A stretch of 64,000 nt of DNA from NCBI RefSeq assembly GCF_000495915.1, contig NZ_AOFQ01000018.1:1-64000 (forward strand). Direction: 5' to 3'. The notes below the pieces were generated by a model that was not told the DNA's origin, ran no database searches, and saw only the letters and a list, made by a program, of their open reading frames with translations. Source of the DNA: Stutzerimonas chloritidismutans AW-1 (GTDB lineage: Bacteria > Pseudomonadota > Gammaproteobacteria > Pseudomonadales > Pseudomonadaceae). This document shows positions 7,971 through 16,723 of the stretch, one piece after another; the stretch's first letter is position 1, and each line of letters starts with the position of its first letter. The translations under genes and the position numbers were made by a program.

Positions 7971-8666
7971 ATGGCCATGCTGACCGGCTCTGCAGTGCTC
8001 AATACGATGCGCCGTCATCATCTGTTCAGTGGGCTGGCCGAGACGGCTCTGCAGAACCTTGCGGCGCATACCACGGTCAAGCGCCTGCCGGCCGGCTGCA
8101 CGCTGTTCCATCAAGGCGACGCGGCCGAGCACTTTCACGTGCTGATCAACGGCCAGGTCAAGCTGCACAGGGTCACCTGCGATGGTCAGGAGAAGGTCAT
8201 CGAGGTAGTCCGGCCGGGCGAGGCCTTTGCCGAGGCGCTGCTCTTCAACAAGCAGCCCGAACATCCGCTGAGCGCCACCACCCTCAAGGAAAGCCTGGTG
8301 CTCAACGTGCAGAACGCCCACTACCTGCGTCTGCTCGAGACCCAGCCACAGCTGTGCATGCAGCTGCTCAGCAGCCTCAGCGACCGACTCAACCAGCGTC
8401 TGCACCAGATCGACAGCTTGACCTCATCCAATGTCTGCCAGCGCGTGGTGCGTTACCTGTTCCAGGAACTGCAGGCAGCGCGCAGCGGTGTGATCGACCT
8501 CGACCTGCCCAAGCGCCTGATCGCCTCGCAACTGGGCATCCAGCCGGAAACCTTGTCACGCATCCTACATCGCCTGACCGACGCAGGGCTGATCGCCGTG
8601 CAGCGGCGGCGCATCGAGATCCTCGACCAGCGCAGCCTCTCGGCCTACCTCGAAGCAGCCGCCTGA
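7971..8666 (+). CDS. dnrE: Crp/Fnr-family regulator, Dnr type (probably DnrE)
   Basis: A 231-residue regulator with an N-terminal cyclic-nucleotide-binding-like beta barrel (GCTLFHQGDAAEHFHVLING) and a C-terminal helix-turn-helix (ASQLGIQPETLSRILHRL). It lacks the N-terminal cysteine cluster of FNR/ANR, so it belongs with Dnr-type haem/NO regulators rather than Fe-S oxygen sensors. In P. stutzeri a gene of this type, dnrE, is known next to narXL; the symbol rests on that synteny. The start follows an AAGGAAGGGGG purine run. It could act at the FNR box at 6998. Confidence 0.75.
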   Translation: MAMLTGSAVLNTMRRHHLFSGLAETALQNLAAHTTVKRLPAGCTLFHQGDAAEHFHVLINGQVKLHRVTCDGQEKVIEVVRPGEAFAEALLFNKQPEHPLSATTLKESLVLNVQNAHYLRLLETQPQLCMQLLSSLSDRLNQRLHQIDSLTSSNVCQRVVRYLFQELQAARSGVIDLDLPKRLIASQLGIQPETLSRILHRLTDAGLIAVQRRRIEILDQRSLSAYLEAAA

Positions 8667-9212
8667 TCAACCTTGGGCGTCGGGGTCACCACGACGGAAC
8701 GGCTGCGGGGCGACTTCAACCGGTGCAGGCTCGACCGGCGGCGGACCATCGCCAAGCTTGAAGGGTTTCGGCGGCTCGCTGACCAGTCTCCGCGTGGCCG
8801 GCTCGAGGCGCTCCGGCTCAGGCTCCGGGCGCTCGCGGATCAGATGCCAGGCAGCGGCGGCAAGGGCGGCGGCCAGCACACGATAGAACAGCGATGCTAG
8901 ATCGAAACCGACCAGCTCACCGCCATCCAGCCACAGCGACACCAAGCGCCCGAGCACCAGCGCGGTCATGGTGATCATCAGCATCATCAAGGCCGGTCGC
9001 GCACGCTCGGGGGCGCGCGCGGCCCAGATCAGAAACAGTGCCAACCCCAGTTGCAGGCCCCCGTAGTAGACCCGCATGTGGCTGACCGACGCGCCCTCCA
9101 TCAGCAGCATGCCGTTCAGATTGGCCATCTCGTAGGGGCGAAACCAGTAAGCCAGGCTCAGACCGGCCATCACCAGCGCCTGCGCGAGCAGAACGAAACG
9201 GGCAAAACGCAT
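8667..9212 (-). CDS. DUF4345-like small integral membrane protein
   Basis: A 181-residue protein. The N-terminal 130 residues form about four hydrophobic segments (starting RFARFVLLAQALVMAGLSLA) in the style of DUF4345 proteins. They are followed by a Pro- and Glu-rich cytoplasmic tail (ERPEPEPERLEPATRR onward). The ATG at 9212 has AGGAGAG upstream; the much longer open frame upstream of it is an antisense shadow of the DUF411 gene. Transcription converges with the Dnr-type gene, whose stop is immediately adjacent. Function is not known. Confidence 0.72.
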   Translation of the reverse strand: MRFARFVLLAQALVMAGLSLAYWFRPYEMANLNGMLLMEGASVSHMRVYYGGLQLGLALFLIWAARAPERARPALMMLMITMTALVLGRLVSLWLDGGELVGFDLASLFYRVLAAALAAAAWHLIRERPEPEPERLEPATRRLVSEPPKPFKLGDGPPPVEPAPVEVAPQPFRRGDPDAQG

Positions 9213-9416
9213 CGAAAACTCTCCTGATGTGCGACTCGCTATTCCGATTGGCATGGGACTGTCAGGCGGCCGGTTTGTTCTGCGCCCGGTACTCCGGCCG
9301 ACGCTCCCGCGCGACGTCGATAGTGACAATGGCCCGCCCGCCGCACCTTGGGCGCCGCACCTTGGGTATGGGCGCAACCCGGCGTATTCTGGGCCTCTCG
9401 CTCGTAGGAGGTTCCC

Positions 9417-9854
9417 ATGCGCCGTCTTCTGTTGCTGCTTCCCGTCCTGCTCGCCGGGTTCGCCCAGGCCGCCGAGCCCATTGCCATCGACGTCTATCGT
9501 GACCCCAACTGCGGCTGTTGCGAAGCGTGGATCGATCACCTGGAGGACAACGGCTTTTCCGTGAGCGATCACGTGGTCAACGACATGACCTCGGTAAAGA
9601 TGGAACACGGCATCCCGCACCGCCTCGGTTCCTGTCACACCGCGGTGATCGACGGCAAGTTCGTCGAAGGCCACGTTCCTGCCGCCGACATCCTCAAGCT
9701 GCGTGCGCAACCGGACCTGATTGGCGCGGCCGTACCCGGCATGCCGATCGGCTCGCCGGGCATGGAGATGGGCGAGCGCAAGGACGCCTTCAAGGTGATC
9801 GGCGTCAGCAAGGCGGGCGAGGAGCGCGTGCTCTCCGAATACCCCGGCGACTGA
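9417..9854 (+). CDS. DUF411 metal-binding protein, exported
   Basis: A 145-residue protein with a signal peptide (MRRLLLLLPVLLAGFAQAAE) and the DUF411 core. The CGCC pair near residue 33 in YRDPNCGCCEAWIDHL and the later LGSCHTAVIDGKFVEGHVPA are family signatures. DUF411 proteins are periplasmic, bind metal through these cysteines and are often found near copper or mercury resistance genes, though none lie adjacent here. The start is fixed by TAGGAGG four bases upstream. It stands alone, divergent from the DUF4345-like gene. Confidence 0.88.
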   Translation: MRRLLLLLPVLLAGFAQAAEPIAIDVYRDPNCGCCEAWIDHLEDNGFSVSDHVVNDMTSVKMEHGIPHRLGSCHTAVIDGKFVEGHVPAADILKLRAQPDLIGAAVPGMPIGSPGMEMGERKDAFKVIGVSKAGEERVLSEYPGD

Positions 9855-9984
9855 CCCATCGCGCCGCTGCGAATGCAGTGCGGTCCGCGCTGCAGCTTTT
9901 TCGCGCCGTACGGGTCTTAACGGGAGGCAGGCGCCGCTTCGGTGCTGCGCACTCAACCCGTCAACCGTTCAGAAGGACACCCCC

Positions 9985-10842
9985 ATGCGCTGGAAACGAG
10001 CCCGACGCAGCGACAACGTAGTGGACGCCAGAGGCCGCAGCGGCATGCGCCTTGGCGGTGGACTGGGCCTGGGCGGCATCGCCATCGTGGTGATCATAGG
10101 CCTGCTCTCCGGCCAGGACCCGCTGCAGATCCTCGGCCAGCTGGCCAACCAGGGCGGCCCGGCCGTCTCCCAGCAGAGCCAGCGGCCGGCCGGCGATGAC
10201 CCGCAGACCGAATTCGTCCGGGCGATTCTCGGCGACACCGAAGACACCTGGCGCGCGCTGTTCCAGCAAGCCGGCGCCGAGTACCGCGATCCGACCCTGG
10301 TGCTGTTTCGCGGCGGCGTGAACTCGGCCTGCGGCTTCGCCAGTTCGGCGGTGGGCCCGTTCTACTGCCCCGGCGATCAGCAGGTCTATCTCGATCTGCA
10401 GTTCTTCGACGAGATGGCCCGGCGCTTCTCCGCCGCCGGCGACTTCGCCCAGGCCTATGTGATCGCCCATGAGGTCGGCCATCACGTGCAGACCCTGCTC
10501 GGCGTTTCCCAGCAGATGCAGAGCGCCCGTCAGCGCGGCGCGAGAATGGAAGGCGACAACGGCCTGCTGGTCCGCCAGGAGCTGCAGGCCGATTGCTTCG
10601 CTGGAGTCTGGGCCTATCACGCGCAGCAACGCCACGACTGGCTGGAAGAAGGCGACCTGGAAGAAGCGCTGAACGCCGCCAATGCCATCGGCGACGACAA
10701 CCTGCAGAAGCGCAGCCAGGGCCGCGTGGTGCCCGATGCCTTCACCCACGGCACCTCGGCGCAACGGGTGCGCTGGTTCCGTGATGGCTTCGAGCATGGC
10801 GATCCGGCGCGCTGCGACACCTTCAAGGCGACGCGGCTTTAA
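9985..10842 (+). CDS. YpfJ-type neutral zinc metallopeptidase
   Basis: A 285-residue membrane-anchored metallopeptidase. One transmembrane helix (LGLGGIAIVVIIGLLSG, near residues 27-43) precedes a peptidase domain. The zinc motif HEVGH is at 162-166 and a downstream QELQADCFAGVWA segment supplies the third ligand (Glu/Asp). The N-terminal MRWKRARRSDNVVDARG is typical of the family, whose physiological substrate is unknown. AGAAGGA precedes the ATG. Monocistronic by spacing. Confidence 0.9.
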   Translation: MRWKRARRSDNVVDARGRSGMRLGGGLGLGGIAIVVIIGLLSGQDPLQILGQLANQGGPAVSQQSQRPAGDDPQTEFVRAILGDTEDTWRALFQQAGAEYRDPTLVLFRGGVNSACGFASSAVGPFYCPGDQQVYLDLQFFDEMARRFSAAGDFAQAYVIAHEVGHHVQTLLGVSQQMQSARQRGARMEGDNGLLVRQELQADCFAGVWAYHAQQRHDWLEEGDLEEALNAANAIGDDNLQKRSQGRVVPDAFTHGTSAQRVRWFRDGFEHGDPARCDTFKATRL

Positions 10843-11053
10843 TAGACGGCGACGGGAGCCTCGCCAGCAAGGTCGCTTCTACGTGGTCATACGGGTTCGG
10901 ACCGGCTGCACGCGACCGGCTGCAGGCGGCGGGAGAACAGGGTTGGCGACGGGCTTGTGCATGACCTGACTCGTGCACGGCCCGAATGCGGCAGCGGCCT
11001 CGCCCGCAAATGGCTGTGCCTCGGTGTGCGCTCCGTTTCCCGTCGCGCCGAGC

Positions 11054-11656
11054 TCAGACCTCGCCCGAAGACAACAGCCCGTGCAGCACCCGGCAATCCG
11101 GGGCATAGAGATCGGCCAGTTCCGGCCATTCGTTGTGCGGCACGTTGACCAGTACGCCACGCGCGCCGGCGGCCCGGGCGCACTCCAGGTCGAAGCGGTA
11201 GTCGCCGACCATCAGCATCGACGACGGCGCCACGCCCCAACGCTCCGCCAGCTGCAGCAGCCCGCCCGGATGCGGCTTGGGCGGCGCTTCGTCGCGACCG
11301 AGGATGTCCTCGGGCAGGAAACAGTCCCCCATGCCGACCGCGTCCAGAGTCACCCTGGCCAGTTCCTGGGCATTGCGAGTGAGCACTCCAAGCCGGCAGC
11401 CGCGCTCGCGCAGAGCATGCAGCAGCTCGCGAGCGCCTTCTGCCGGGCGCGCCGCGCAGGCCAGCTCGCGCTCGTGCTCCAACAGCCAGGCGTGCTTGGC
11501 GGCGGCCTCTTCGGCCGGTAGCGCCGCCAGGTGATGGAGGATGTCGTCCTCCTCGGGAATCTCCAGCGCGCGGCGGATCGCGGCGAAATCGTGCACGGCG
11601 ATCGTCAGGGTGCCGTCCATGTCGAACACCCAGTGACGGACCTCGGCGATCTTCAC
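11054..11656 (-). CDS. HAD-superfamily hydrolase (phosphoglycolate-phosphatase-like)
   Basis: A 200-residue HAD subfamily IA phosphatase. Motif I is VFDMDGTL (nucleophile Asp12). Motif II is the LGVLTRN threonine, motif III the lysine in PPKPHPGG, and motif IV MVGDYRFDLECA. The helical cap after motif I fits phosphoglycolate or sugar-phosphate phosphatases, but substrate cannot be read from sequence. The GTG start overlaps the stop of the upstream tesB gene (GTGA), so the two are coupled. Confidence 0.88.
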   Translation of the reverse strand: MKIAEVRHWVFDMDGTLTIAVHDFAAIRRALEIPEEDDILHHLAALPAEEAAAKHAWLLEHERELACAARPAEGARELLHALRERGCRLGVLTRNAQELARVTLDAVGMGDCFLPEDILGRDEAPPKPHPGGLLQLAERWGVAPSSMLMVGDYRFDLECARAAGARGVLVNVPHNEWPELADLYAPDCRVLHGLLSSGEV

Positions 11657-12522
11657 ATCCAGTCCTCGCGCACGCGGATCAGCCCTTCCTGCGCGACGGA
11701 CGCGACCAGCTGGCCCTGGCGGTTGAAGATGCTGCCGCGGGCGAAACCGCGCGCATTGCCGGCCCAGGGGCTGTCAATGGAGTACAGCAGCCAGTCGTCC
11801 AGCTTCACCTCACGATGGAACCAGATGGCATGGTCGAGGCTGGCTAGCTGGATGAACTTGCTCCACGAGCTGACGCCGTGCGGCTGCAGCGCGGTGCCGA
11901 TAAAGCTGAAGTCCGAGGCGTAGGCCAGCAGGTACTTGTGCAGCGCCGGGCTGTCGGGCAGCGCGCCGTCGGCGCGGAACCACAGGTGGCGGACCGGTTC
12001 GATGGGCTGCGGGTTGGCAGGATCGACCAGCGTGACCGGGCGGATCTCGATGGGCTTGGGCCGGCGCAGCTTTTCCATCACCCGCTCGGGCACCATCGGC
12101 GACAGCTTGTGCAGCAGCTCCCACTCGTTGGGCAGATCGTCCGGCCCGACCACGTCCGGCATCGGCAACTGATGCTCGTAGCCCGTTTCCTCGGCCTGGA
12201 ACGAGGCGATGCTGGTGAAGATAGTCTGGCCCTTCTGGATCGCACTGACCCGCCGCGTGGTGAAGCTGCCGCCGTCGCGTACGCGATCGACGTCATAGAC
12301 CACGGGCTGGTGCGAGTCGCCGGGGCGCAGGAAATAGGCGTGCAGCGAATGCACATGGCGCTCCGGCGTCACCGTCTGGCTCGCGGCGGAGATGACCTGG
12401 CCGAGCACCTGGCCGCCGAACAGCTGGGGAAAGCCGAGGTCCTGGCTCGCACCACGGAACAGGTTCTCCTCGATGCGTTCCAGGGTCAGCAGGTTGACCA
12501 GGGCGTCGAGTATCTGGGTCAT
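11653..12522 (-). CDS. tesB: TesB, acyl-CoA thioesterase II
   Basis: A 289-residue double-hotdog thioesterase that hydrolyses medium and long-chain acyl-CoA. Typical segments are FRGASQDLGFPQLFGGQVLG near the N-terminus, HSLHAYFLRPGD, and the C-terminal hotdog with LASLDHAIWFHRE and DWLLYSIDSPWAGNARGF. The start at 12522 follows AAGGAAG; a 14-residue upstream extension lacks a ribosome site. It heads a two-gene unit with the HAD hydrolase. Confidence 0.93.
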   Translation of the reverse strand: MTQILDALVNLLTLERIEENLFRGASQDLGFPQLFGGQVLGQVISAASQTVTPERHVHSLHAYFLRPGDSHQPVVYDVDRVRDGGSFTTRRVSAIQKGQTIFTSIASFQAEETGYEHQLPMPDVVGPDDLPNEWELLHKLSPMVPERVMEKLRRPKPIEIRPVTLVDPANPQPIEPVRHLWFRADGALPDSPALHKYLLAYASDFSFIGTALQPHGVSSWSKFIQLASLDHAIWFHREVKLDDWLLYSIDSPWAGNARGFARGSIFNRQGQLVASVAQEGLIRVREDWM

Positions 12523-12598
12523 TTCGGCTTCCTTGATAGGGGGCTCGTACGGGCGCGCCATGTTACGGATTTCGCCGGCAACGCTCCAGCAACAGTGC

Positions 12599-13153
12599 TC
12601 ATTGTCGCCAATCGTCCCGCCGCAGCCGGTGGAGCACCTGGCTGTGCAGCGGGTGCTCGGGCGAAACGTCCGGATGACCGAACGTGGTGGCCGGCTCCGG
12701 GCGCATGCCGAGCCCTTCCAGCAGTTGCCTGCCCGGTTCGTTGATCTGCGAGACACAGGCCACGACCTCGTCCAGCCCCAGCGCGCCGAATGCGCATTTC
12801 AGCGCCGTCTGCGCGGCCTCGCGAACCAGGCCCTGCCCCCAGTGCTCGCAGGCCACCGCCCAGCGCAGCTCGGCGACCGCGTTCGGCAGCGGCAAGGCGG
12901 ACCAGACCAGCCCGCAATAGCCGATGAAGGCGCCGTTGTCCTTGCGCTCCAGCGACCACAGGCCGAAACCATTGCGCAGCAGATGCAGCCTGCTGCGCAC
13001 CATCAGCGCGGCGCAGTCATCCCGGGACCACCGCGCCGGGTTGTAGCGCATCACCTCCGGGTCGGCACAGAGCCGCACCAACGGATCGAGGTCTTCGTCA
13101 TGCCAGTTGCGCAGCCGTAGGCGCGTGCTTTCGAGTGCGAGTCGTTCAACCAT
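12599..13153 (-). CDS. GNAT-family N-acetyltransferase (RimJ/RimL-like)
   Basis: A 184-residue acetyltransferase. It begins with the RimJ/RimL-style strand ESTRLRLRNWHDEDLDPLV. The acetyl-CoA region is ELRWAVACEHWGQGLVREAA, where the usual Q/RxxGxG/A loop is CEHWGQG, followed by VVACVSQINEPGRQLLEGLG. AAGGAG five bases upstream of the ATG fixes the start over the longer frame. The acetyl acceptor is unknown. It runs divergently from the deacetylase-like gene at 13224. Confidence 0.85.
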   Translation of the reverse strand: MVERLALESTRLRLRNWHDEDLDPLVRLCADPEVMRYNPARWSRDDCAALMVRSRLHLLRNGFGLWSLERKDNGAFIGYCGLVWSALPLPNAVAELRWAVACEHWGQGLVREAAQTALKCAFGALGLDEVVACVSQINEPGRQLLEGLGMRPEPATTFGHPDVSPEHPLHSQVLHRLRRDDWRQ

Positions 13154-13223
13154 CCCTGCTCCTTGAGCGCTCCGACGGCCAGCCTGCATACTGCGGCGCA
13201 CATCCATCGAACACGCGTGGTTC

Positions 13224-14144
13224 ATGTCGCTTCCCCTGGTATTTCACGACGATTACAGCCCGCCATTGCCGCCGGGCCATCGGTTTCCCATGGAGAAGTT
13301 TCGTCTGCTGCGCGACCATCTGGTCGCCCTGGGTTTGACCACAGACGCAGCGCTATTGCGCCCCGAGCTGTGCAGCCATGACATTCTGGCGCTGGCGCAC
13401 GAGCGCAACTACGTCGAGCGCTACTGCAGCGGCGCGATGGGTCGCGACGAGCTGCGCCGCCTCGGCCTGCCCTGGAGCCCGGAGCTGGCGCAGCGCACCG
13501 TGCGGGCGGTAGGCGGTTCGCTGCTGGCCGCCGAACAGGCGTTGCAGCATGGCCTGGCCTGCCACCTGGCCGGCGGCACCCACCATGCCCATCACGACCA
13601 TGCGTCCGGCTTCTGCATCTTCAACGACCTGGCGGTGATCGCGCTCTACCTGCTGGAAAGCGGACGCGTCGGCCGCGTTCTGATCTTCGATTGCGACGTG
13701 CATCAGGGCGACGGCACCGCGCGCATCCTGGAGAACGTGGCGGACGCGGTGACCGTCTCGCTGCACTGCGAAAAGAACTTCCCCACGCGCAAGGCCCATA
13801 GCGACTGGGACATCCCGCTGCCACCCGGCATGGGCGATGAGGCCTACCTCAAGGTGGTTCATGACACCCTGAACTACCTGCTACCGATCTATCAGCCTGA
13901 CCTGGTGCTCTATGACGCTGGCGTCGACGTCCACCGCGACGACGCTCTGGGCCTGCTCTCGCTGACCGACGCCGGGCTCGCCGCGCGCGACAGCGCCGTG
14001 CTCGATCACTGCCTGGGCCGAGACATTCCCGTGGTCGGCCTGATCGGCGGCGGCTACGACAAGGACCGCGCCCTGCTCGCGCGTCGCCATGCGACCCTGC
14101 ATGTCAGCGCCCACTCGGCCTGGCAGCGCCACGGACTCGGCTGA
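13224..14144 (+). CDS. histone-deacetylase-family (arginase/deacetylase fold) protein
   Basis: A 306-residue zinc amidohydrolase. Zinc and catalytic residues lie in GGTHHAHHDHASGFCIFND (charge-relay histidines) and FDCDVHQGDGTA (Asp-X-His), with YDAGVDVHRDDALG supplying the second Asp. The family includes acetylpolyamine and acetoin-related deacetylases, and the true substrate is unknown. No strong Shine-Dalgarno sequence is visible before the ATG at 13224. The adjacent divergent GNAT gene makes an acetylation/deacetylation pair conceivable, but that is inference from position only. Confidence 0.88.
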   Translation: MSLPLVFHDDYSPPLPPGHRFPMEKFRLLRDHLVALGLTTDAALLRPELCSHDILALAHERNYVERYCSGAMGRDELRRLGLPWSPELAQRTVRAVGGSLLAAEQALQHGLACHLAGGTHHAHHDHASGFCIFNDLAVIALYLLESGRVGRVLIFDCDVHQGDGTARILENVADAVTVSLHCEKNFPTRKAHSDWDIPLPPGMGDEAYLKVVHDTLNYLLPIYQPDLVLYDAGVDVHRDDALGLLSLTDAGLAARDSAVLDHCLGRDIPVVGLIGGGYDKDRALLARRHATLHVSAHSAWQRHGLG

Positions 14145-14196
14145 GCAACCATCAGCGGCTACAATGCCCGCCCTGCTCCCCTGCCCGGTTGCCGCC

Positions 14197-15450
14197 ATGC
14201 CCCAGCCCGCTTCTTCCTTTCGCGTCGCCATCATTGGTGGTGGCCCGGCCGGCCTCATGGCCGCCGAGGTGCTCGGCCAGGCGGGCGTCAGTGTCGATCT
14301 GTACGACGCCATGCCCTCGGTGGGGCGCAAGTTCCTCCTGGCCGGGGTCGGCGGCATGAACATCACCCACGCCGAGGACTACCCCGCCTTCGTCAGCCGC
14401 TACGGCGAACGCGCCGGCGAGCTGCGCCCGCTGCTGGACGCCTTTACACCCGCCGCGCTGCGCGAATGGATTCACGGGCTGGGCATCGACACCTTCGTCG
14501 GCAGTTCCGGCCGGGTATTTCCCACCGACATGAAAGCCGCGCCATTGCTGCGCGCCTGGCTCAAGCGCCTGCGTGAAAACGGCGTACACATTCATACCCG
14601 CCAGCGCTGGCTGGGTTGGGACGAGCACGGTGCGCTGCGCATCGCCGGGCCGCAAGGCGAAAGCCTGATCGACGCACACGCCACCCTGCTCGCCCTCGGC
14701 GGCGGCAGCTGGGCACGACTGGGCTCCGATGGCGCCTGGGTGCCGCTGCTCGCAGACCGCGGTATTGCCATCGCACCGCTGCAGCCGGCCAACTGCGGCT
14801 TCGAGGTGGAAGGCTGGAGCGCCCATCTGCGGGACAAGTTCGCCGGCGCGCCACTGAAGACGGTCAGCCTCGCCCTACCGGGTAGCGCGCCGCGCAAGGG
14901 CGAGTTCGTACTTACCGCGACCGGTATCGAGGGCAGCCTGGTCTATGCGCTGTCGGCACCGATCCGCGAGGCCATCAACCGTGACGGCGCCGCCACCGTG
15001 CTGCTCGACCTGCTGCCGGATCGCACCCTGGCGCAGGTCGCCAGCGCCCTGGCCAGACCGCGGGGTTCGCAGTCGATGGCCAAGCATCTGCACCGCCAGC
15101 TGAAGCTCGATGGGGTCAAAGCGGCACTGTTGCGCGAGCTGAGCGATGCCGTGTCCTTTCAGGACCCGCAGACCCTGGCCACGGCGATCAAGGCACTGCC
15201 CATTCGCCTGGTCCGCCCGCGCCCACTGGACGAAGCGATCAGCAGCGCCGGCGGCGTGCCCTTCGAAGCGCTGGATGCCAACCTGATGCTGCAACAGATG
15301 CCCGGGGTGTTCTGCGCCGGGGAAATGCTCGACTGGGAGGCACCGACCGGCGGTTACCTGCTGACCGCCTGTTTTGCCAGTGGCCGAGCCGCGGCCGAGG
15401 GAATGCTGCGCTGGCTGCAGGCTGATCGGCCCACAGCCGCGCAGGCTTGA
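14197..15450 (+). CDS. HI0933/BaiN-type flavoprotein (NAD(P)/FAD-dependent)
   Basis: A 417-residue two-dinucleotide-binding flavoprotein. The FAD-binding fold starts VAIIGGGPAGLMAAEVLGQ, then VGRKFLLAGVGGMNITHAED, typical of the HI0933 family. The C-terminal FCAGEMLDWEAPTGGYLLTA closes the FAD site. The subfamily is the one annotated in pseudomonads as TIGR03862; its reaction is not established. I start at the ATG at 14197, where homology begins, rather than the in-frame ATG 11 codons upstream. It follows the deacetylase-like gene by about 50 bases. Confidence 0.85.
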   Translation: MPQPASSFRVAIIGGGPAGLMAAEVLGQAGVSVDLYDAMPSVGRKFLLAGVGGMNITHAEDYPAFVSRYGERAGELRPLLDAFTPAALREWIHGLGIDTFVGSSGRVFPTDMKAAPLLRAWLKRLRENGVHIHTRQRWLGWDEHGALRIAGPQGESLIDAHATLLALGGGSWARLGSDGAWVPLLADRGIAIAPLQPANCGFEVEGWSAHLRDKFAGAPLKTVSLALPGSAPRKGEFVLTATGIEGSLVYALSAPIREAINRDGAATVLLDLLPDRTLAQVASALARPRGSQSMAKHLHRQLKLDGVKAALLRELSDAVSFQDPQTLATAIKALPIRLVRPRPLDEAISSAGGVPFEALDANLMLQQMPGVFCAGEMLDWEAPTGGYLLTACFASGRAAAEGMLRWLQADRPTAAQA

Positions 15451-15495
15451 TCGACGGGTGAGCGGCGGCCGGATGCACCGGCCGCACCCGGCGCT

Positions 15496-16518
15496 CTACA
15501 TCTTCATCACGATACGGCCCTCGATGCGCCCGGCACGCATGTCGTCGAGGATCTGGTTGATGTTGTCGAGGTTGTCGGTATGGATGGTCGCCTTGACCAG
15601 CCCCTCGCCGGCGAAGTCCAGCGCCTCCTGCAGATCGGCACGGGTGCCGACGATGGAGCCGGTGATGCTGATCGCCTTGAGCACCACATCGAAGATCGGC
15701 GTCGGAAAATCTCCCGGCGGCAGCCCGACCAGCGCCACGGTACCGCGCCGCCGGGCCATGCCGATGGCCTGGCCAAAGGCGCTGTTGGACACCGCCGTCA
15801 CCAGCACGCCGTGAGCACCACCGATGTCGCGCTGCACCACTTCCACGGGGTTTTCCTTACGCGCATTGACGGTCAGATCGGCGCCCAGGCGCTTGGCCAG
15901 TTCCAGCTTGGCGTCATCCACGTCCACCGCCACCACATGCAGGCCCATCGCCTTGGCGTACTGCACCGCGACGTGGCCCAGGCCGCCGATACCGGAGATC
16001 GCCACCCACTGACCGGGCCGCGCCTCAGTGACCTTGAGGCCCTTGTAGACGGTGACCCCGGCACAGAGGATCGGCGCGATTTCGTCGAATTCGACGTTCT
16101 TCGGCAGGATGCCCACGTAATTCGGGTCCGCCAGCACGTACTCGGCATAGGCACCGTTGACCGAGTAACCGGTGTTCTGCTGGCCTTCGCAGAGGGTTTC
16201 CCAGCCGGTCAGGCAGTGCTCGCAACAACCGCAGGCGGTGTACAGCCAGGGCACGCCGACCCGGTCGCCTTCCTTCACCCGTTTCACACCGGCGCCCACC
16301 GCGGCCACATGACCGACGCCTTCGTGACCCGGGATGAACGGCAGGGCCGGCTTGACCGGCCAATCTCCCTCGGCCGCATGCAGGTCGGTGTGACAGACGC
16401 CGGAGGCGGCGATCTTCACCAAAATCTGGCCGGGGCCGGGCATCGGCACCTTGACTTCCTCGAGGCGCAGCGGCTCGCCGAAGGCGTGTACCACTGCGGC
16501 TTTCATGGTCTGGGTCAT
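15496..16518 (-). CDS. adhP: AdhP, zinc-dependent alcohol dehydrogenase
   Basis: A 340-residue medium-chain dehydrogenase oxidising primary alcohols with NAD. The catalytic zinc ligands are Cys and His in [14 protein letters not shown] and GHEGVGHV, and the structural zinc is carried by [15 protein letters not shown]. The Rossmann motif is [14 protein letters not shown]. Length and sequence style match AdhP of E. coli and pseudomonads. AAGGAG precedes the ATG. It is divergent from an AraC-type gene 200 bases away, a likely regulator candidate by position. Confidence 0.93.
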   Translation of the reverse strand: MTQTMKAAVVHAFGEPLRLEEVKVPMPGPGQILVKIAASGVCHTDLHAAEGDWPVKPALPFIPGHEGVGHVAAVGAGVKRVKEGDRVGVPWLYTACGCCEHCLTGWETLCEGQQNTGYSVNGAYAEYVLADPNYVGILPKNVEFDEIAPILCAGVTVYKGLKVTEARPGQWVAISGIGGLGHVAVQYAKAMGLHVVAVDVDDAKLELAKRLGADLTVNARKENPVEVVQRDIGGAHGVLVTAVSNSAFGQAIGMARRRGTVALVGLPPGDFPTPIFDVVLKAISITGSIVGTRADLQEALDFAGEGLVKATIHTDNLDNINQILDDMRAGRIEGRIVMKM

Positions 16519-16723
16519 CGGTTGGCTCCTTGACAAGGGACGTTCGGGCCTGCAACAGGCAGACCGGATCAAGCCTAGACTCGAATCAGTGGCCGCGTGA
16601 TGACGCCGACATCCGCGGTGCAGCCGCCAGCCCGCAGCGTTGCACGAATGTTCCAGACCGGCCACGCTCGCGGGGCGACACTGTGTCGCGCAGCATCGCC
16701 GCCTTGCGTTTCACGGAGCCGTC

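Noticed and set aside
8667-9956. 429-codon minus-strand frame as one protein
   Set aside because: Upstream of 9212 it is antisense to DUF411 and has no homology. AGGAGAG before the ATG at 9212 marks the true start.
13153-13224. Divergent GNAT and deacetylase-like genes as an acetylation toxin-antitoxin pair
   Set aside because: Neither protein has toxin-type size or motifs, and adjacency is the only evidence.
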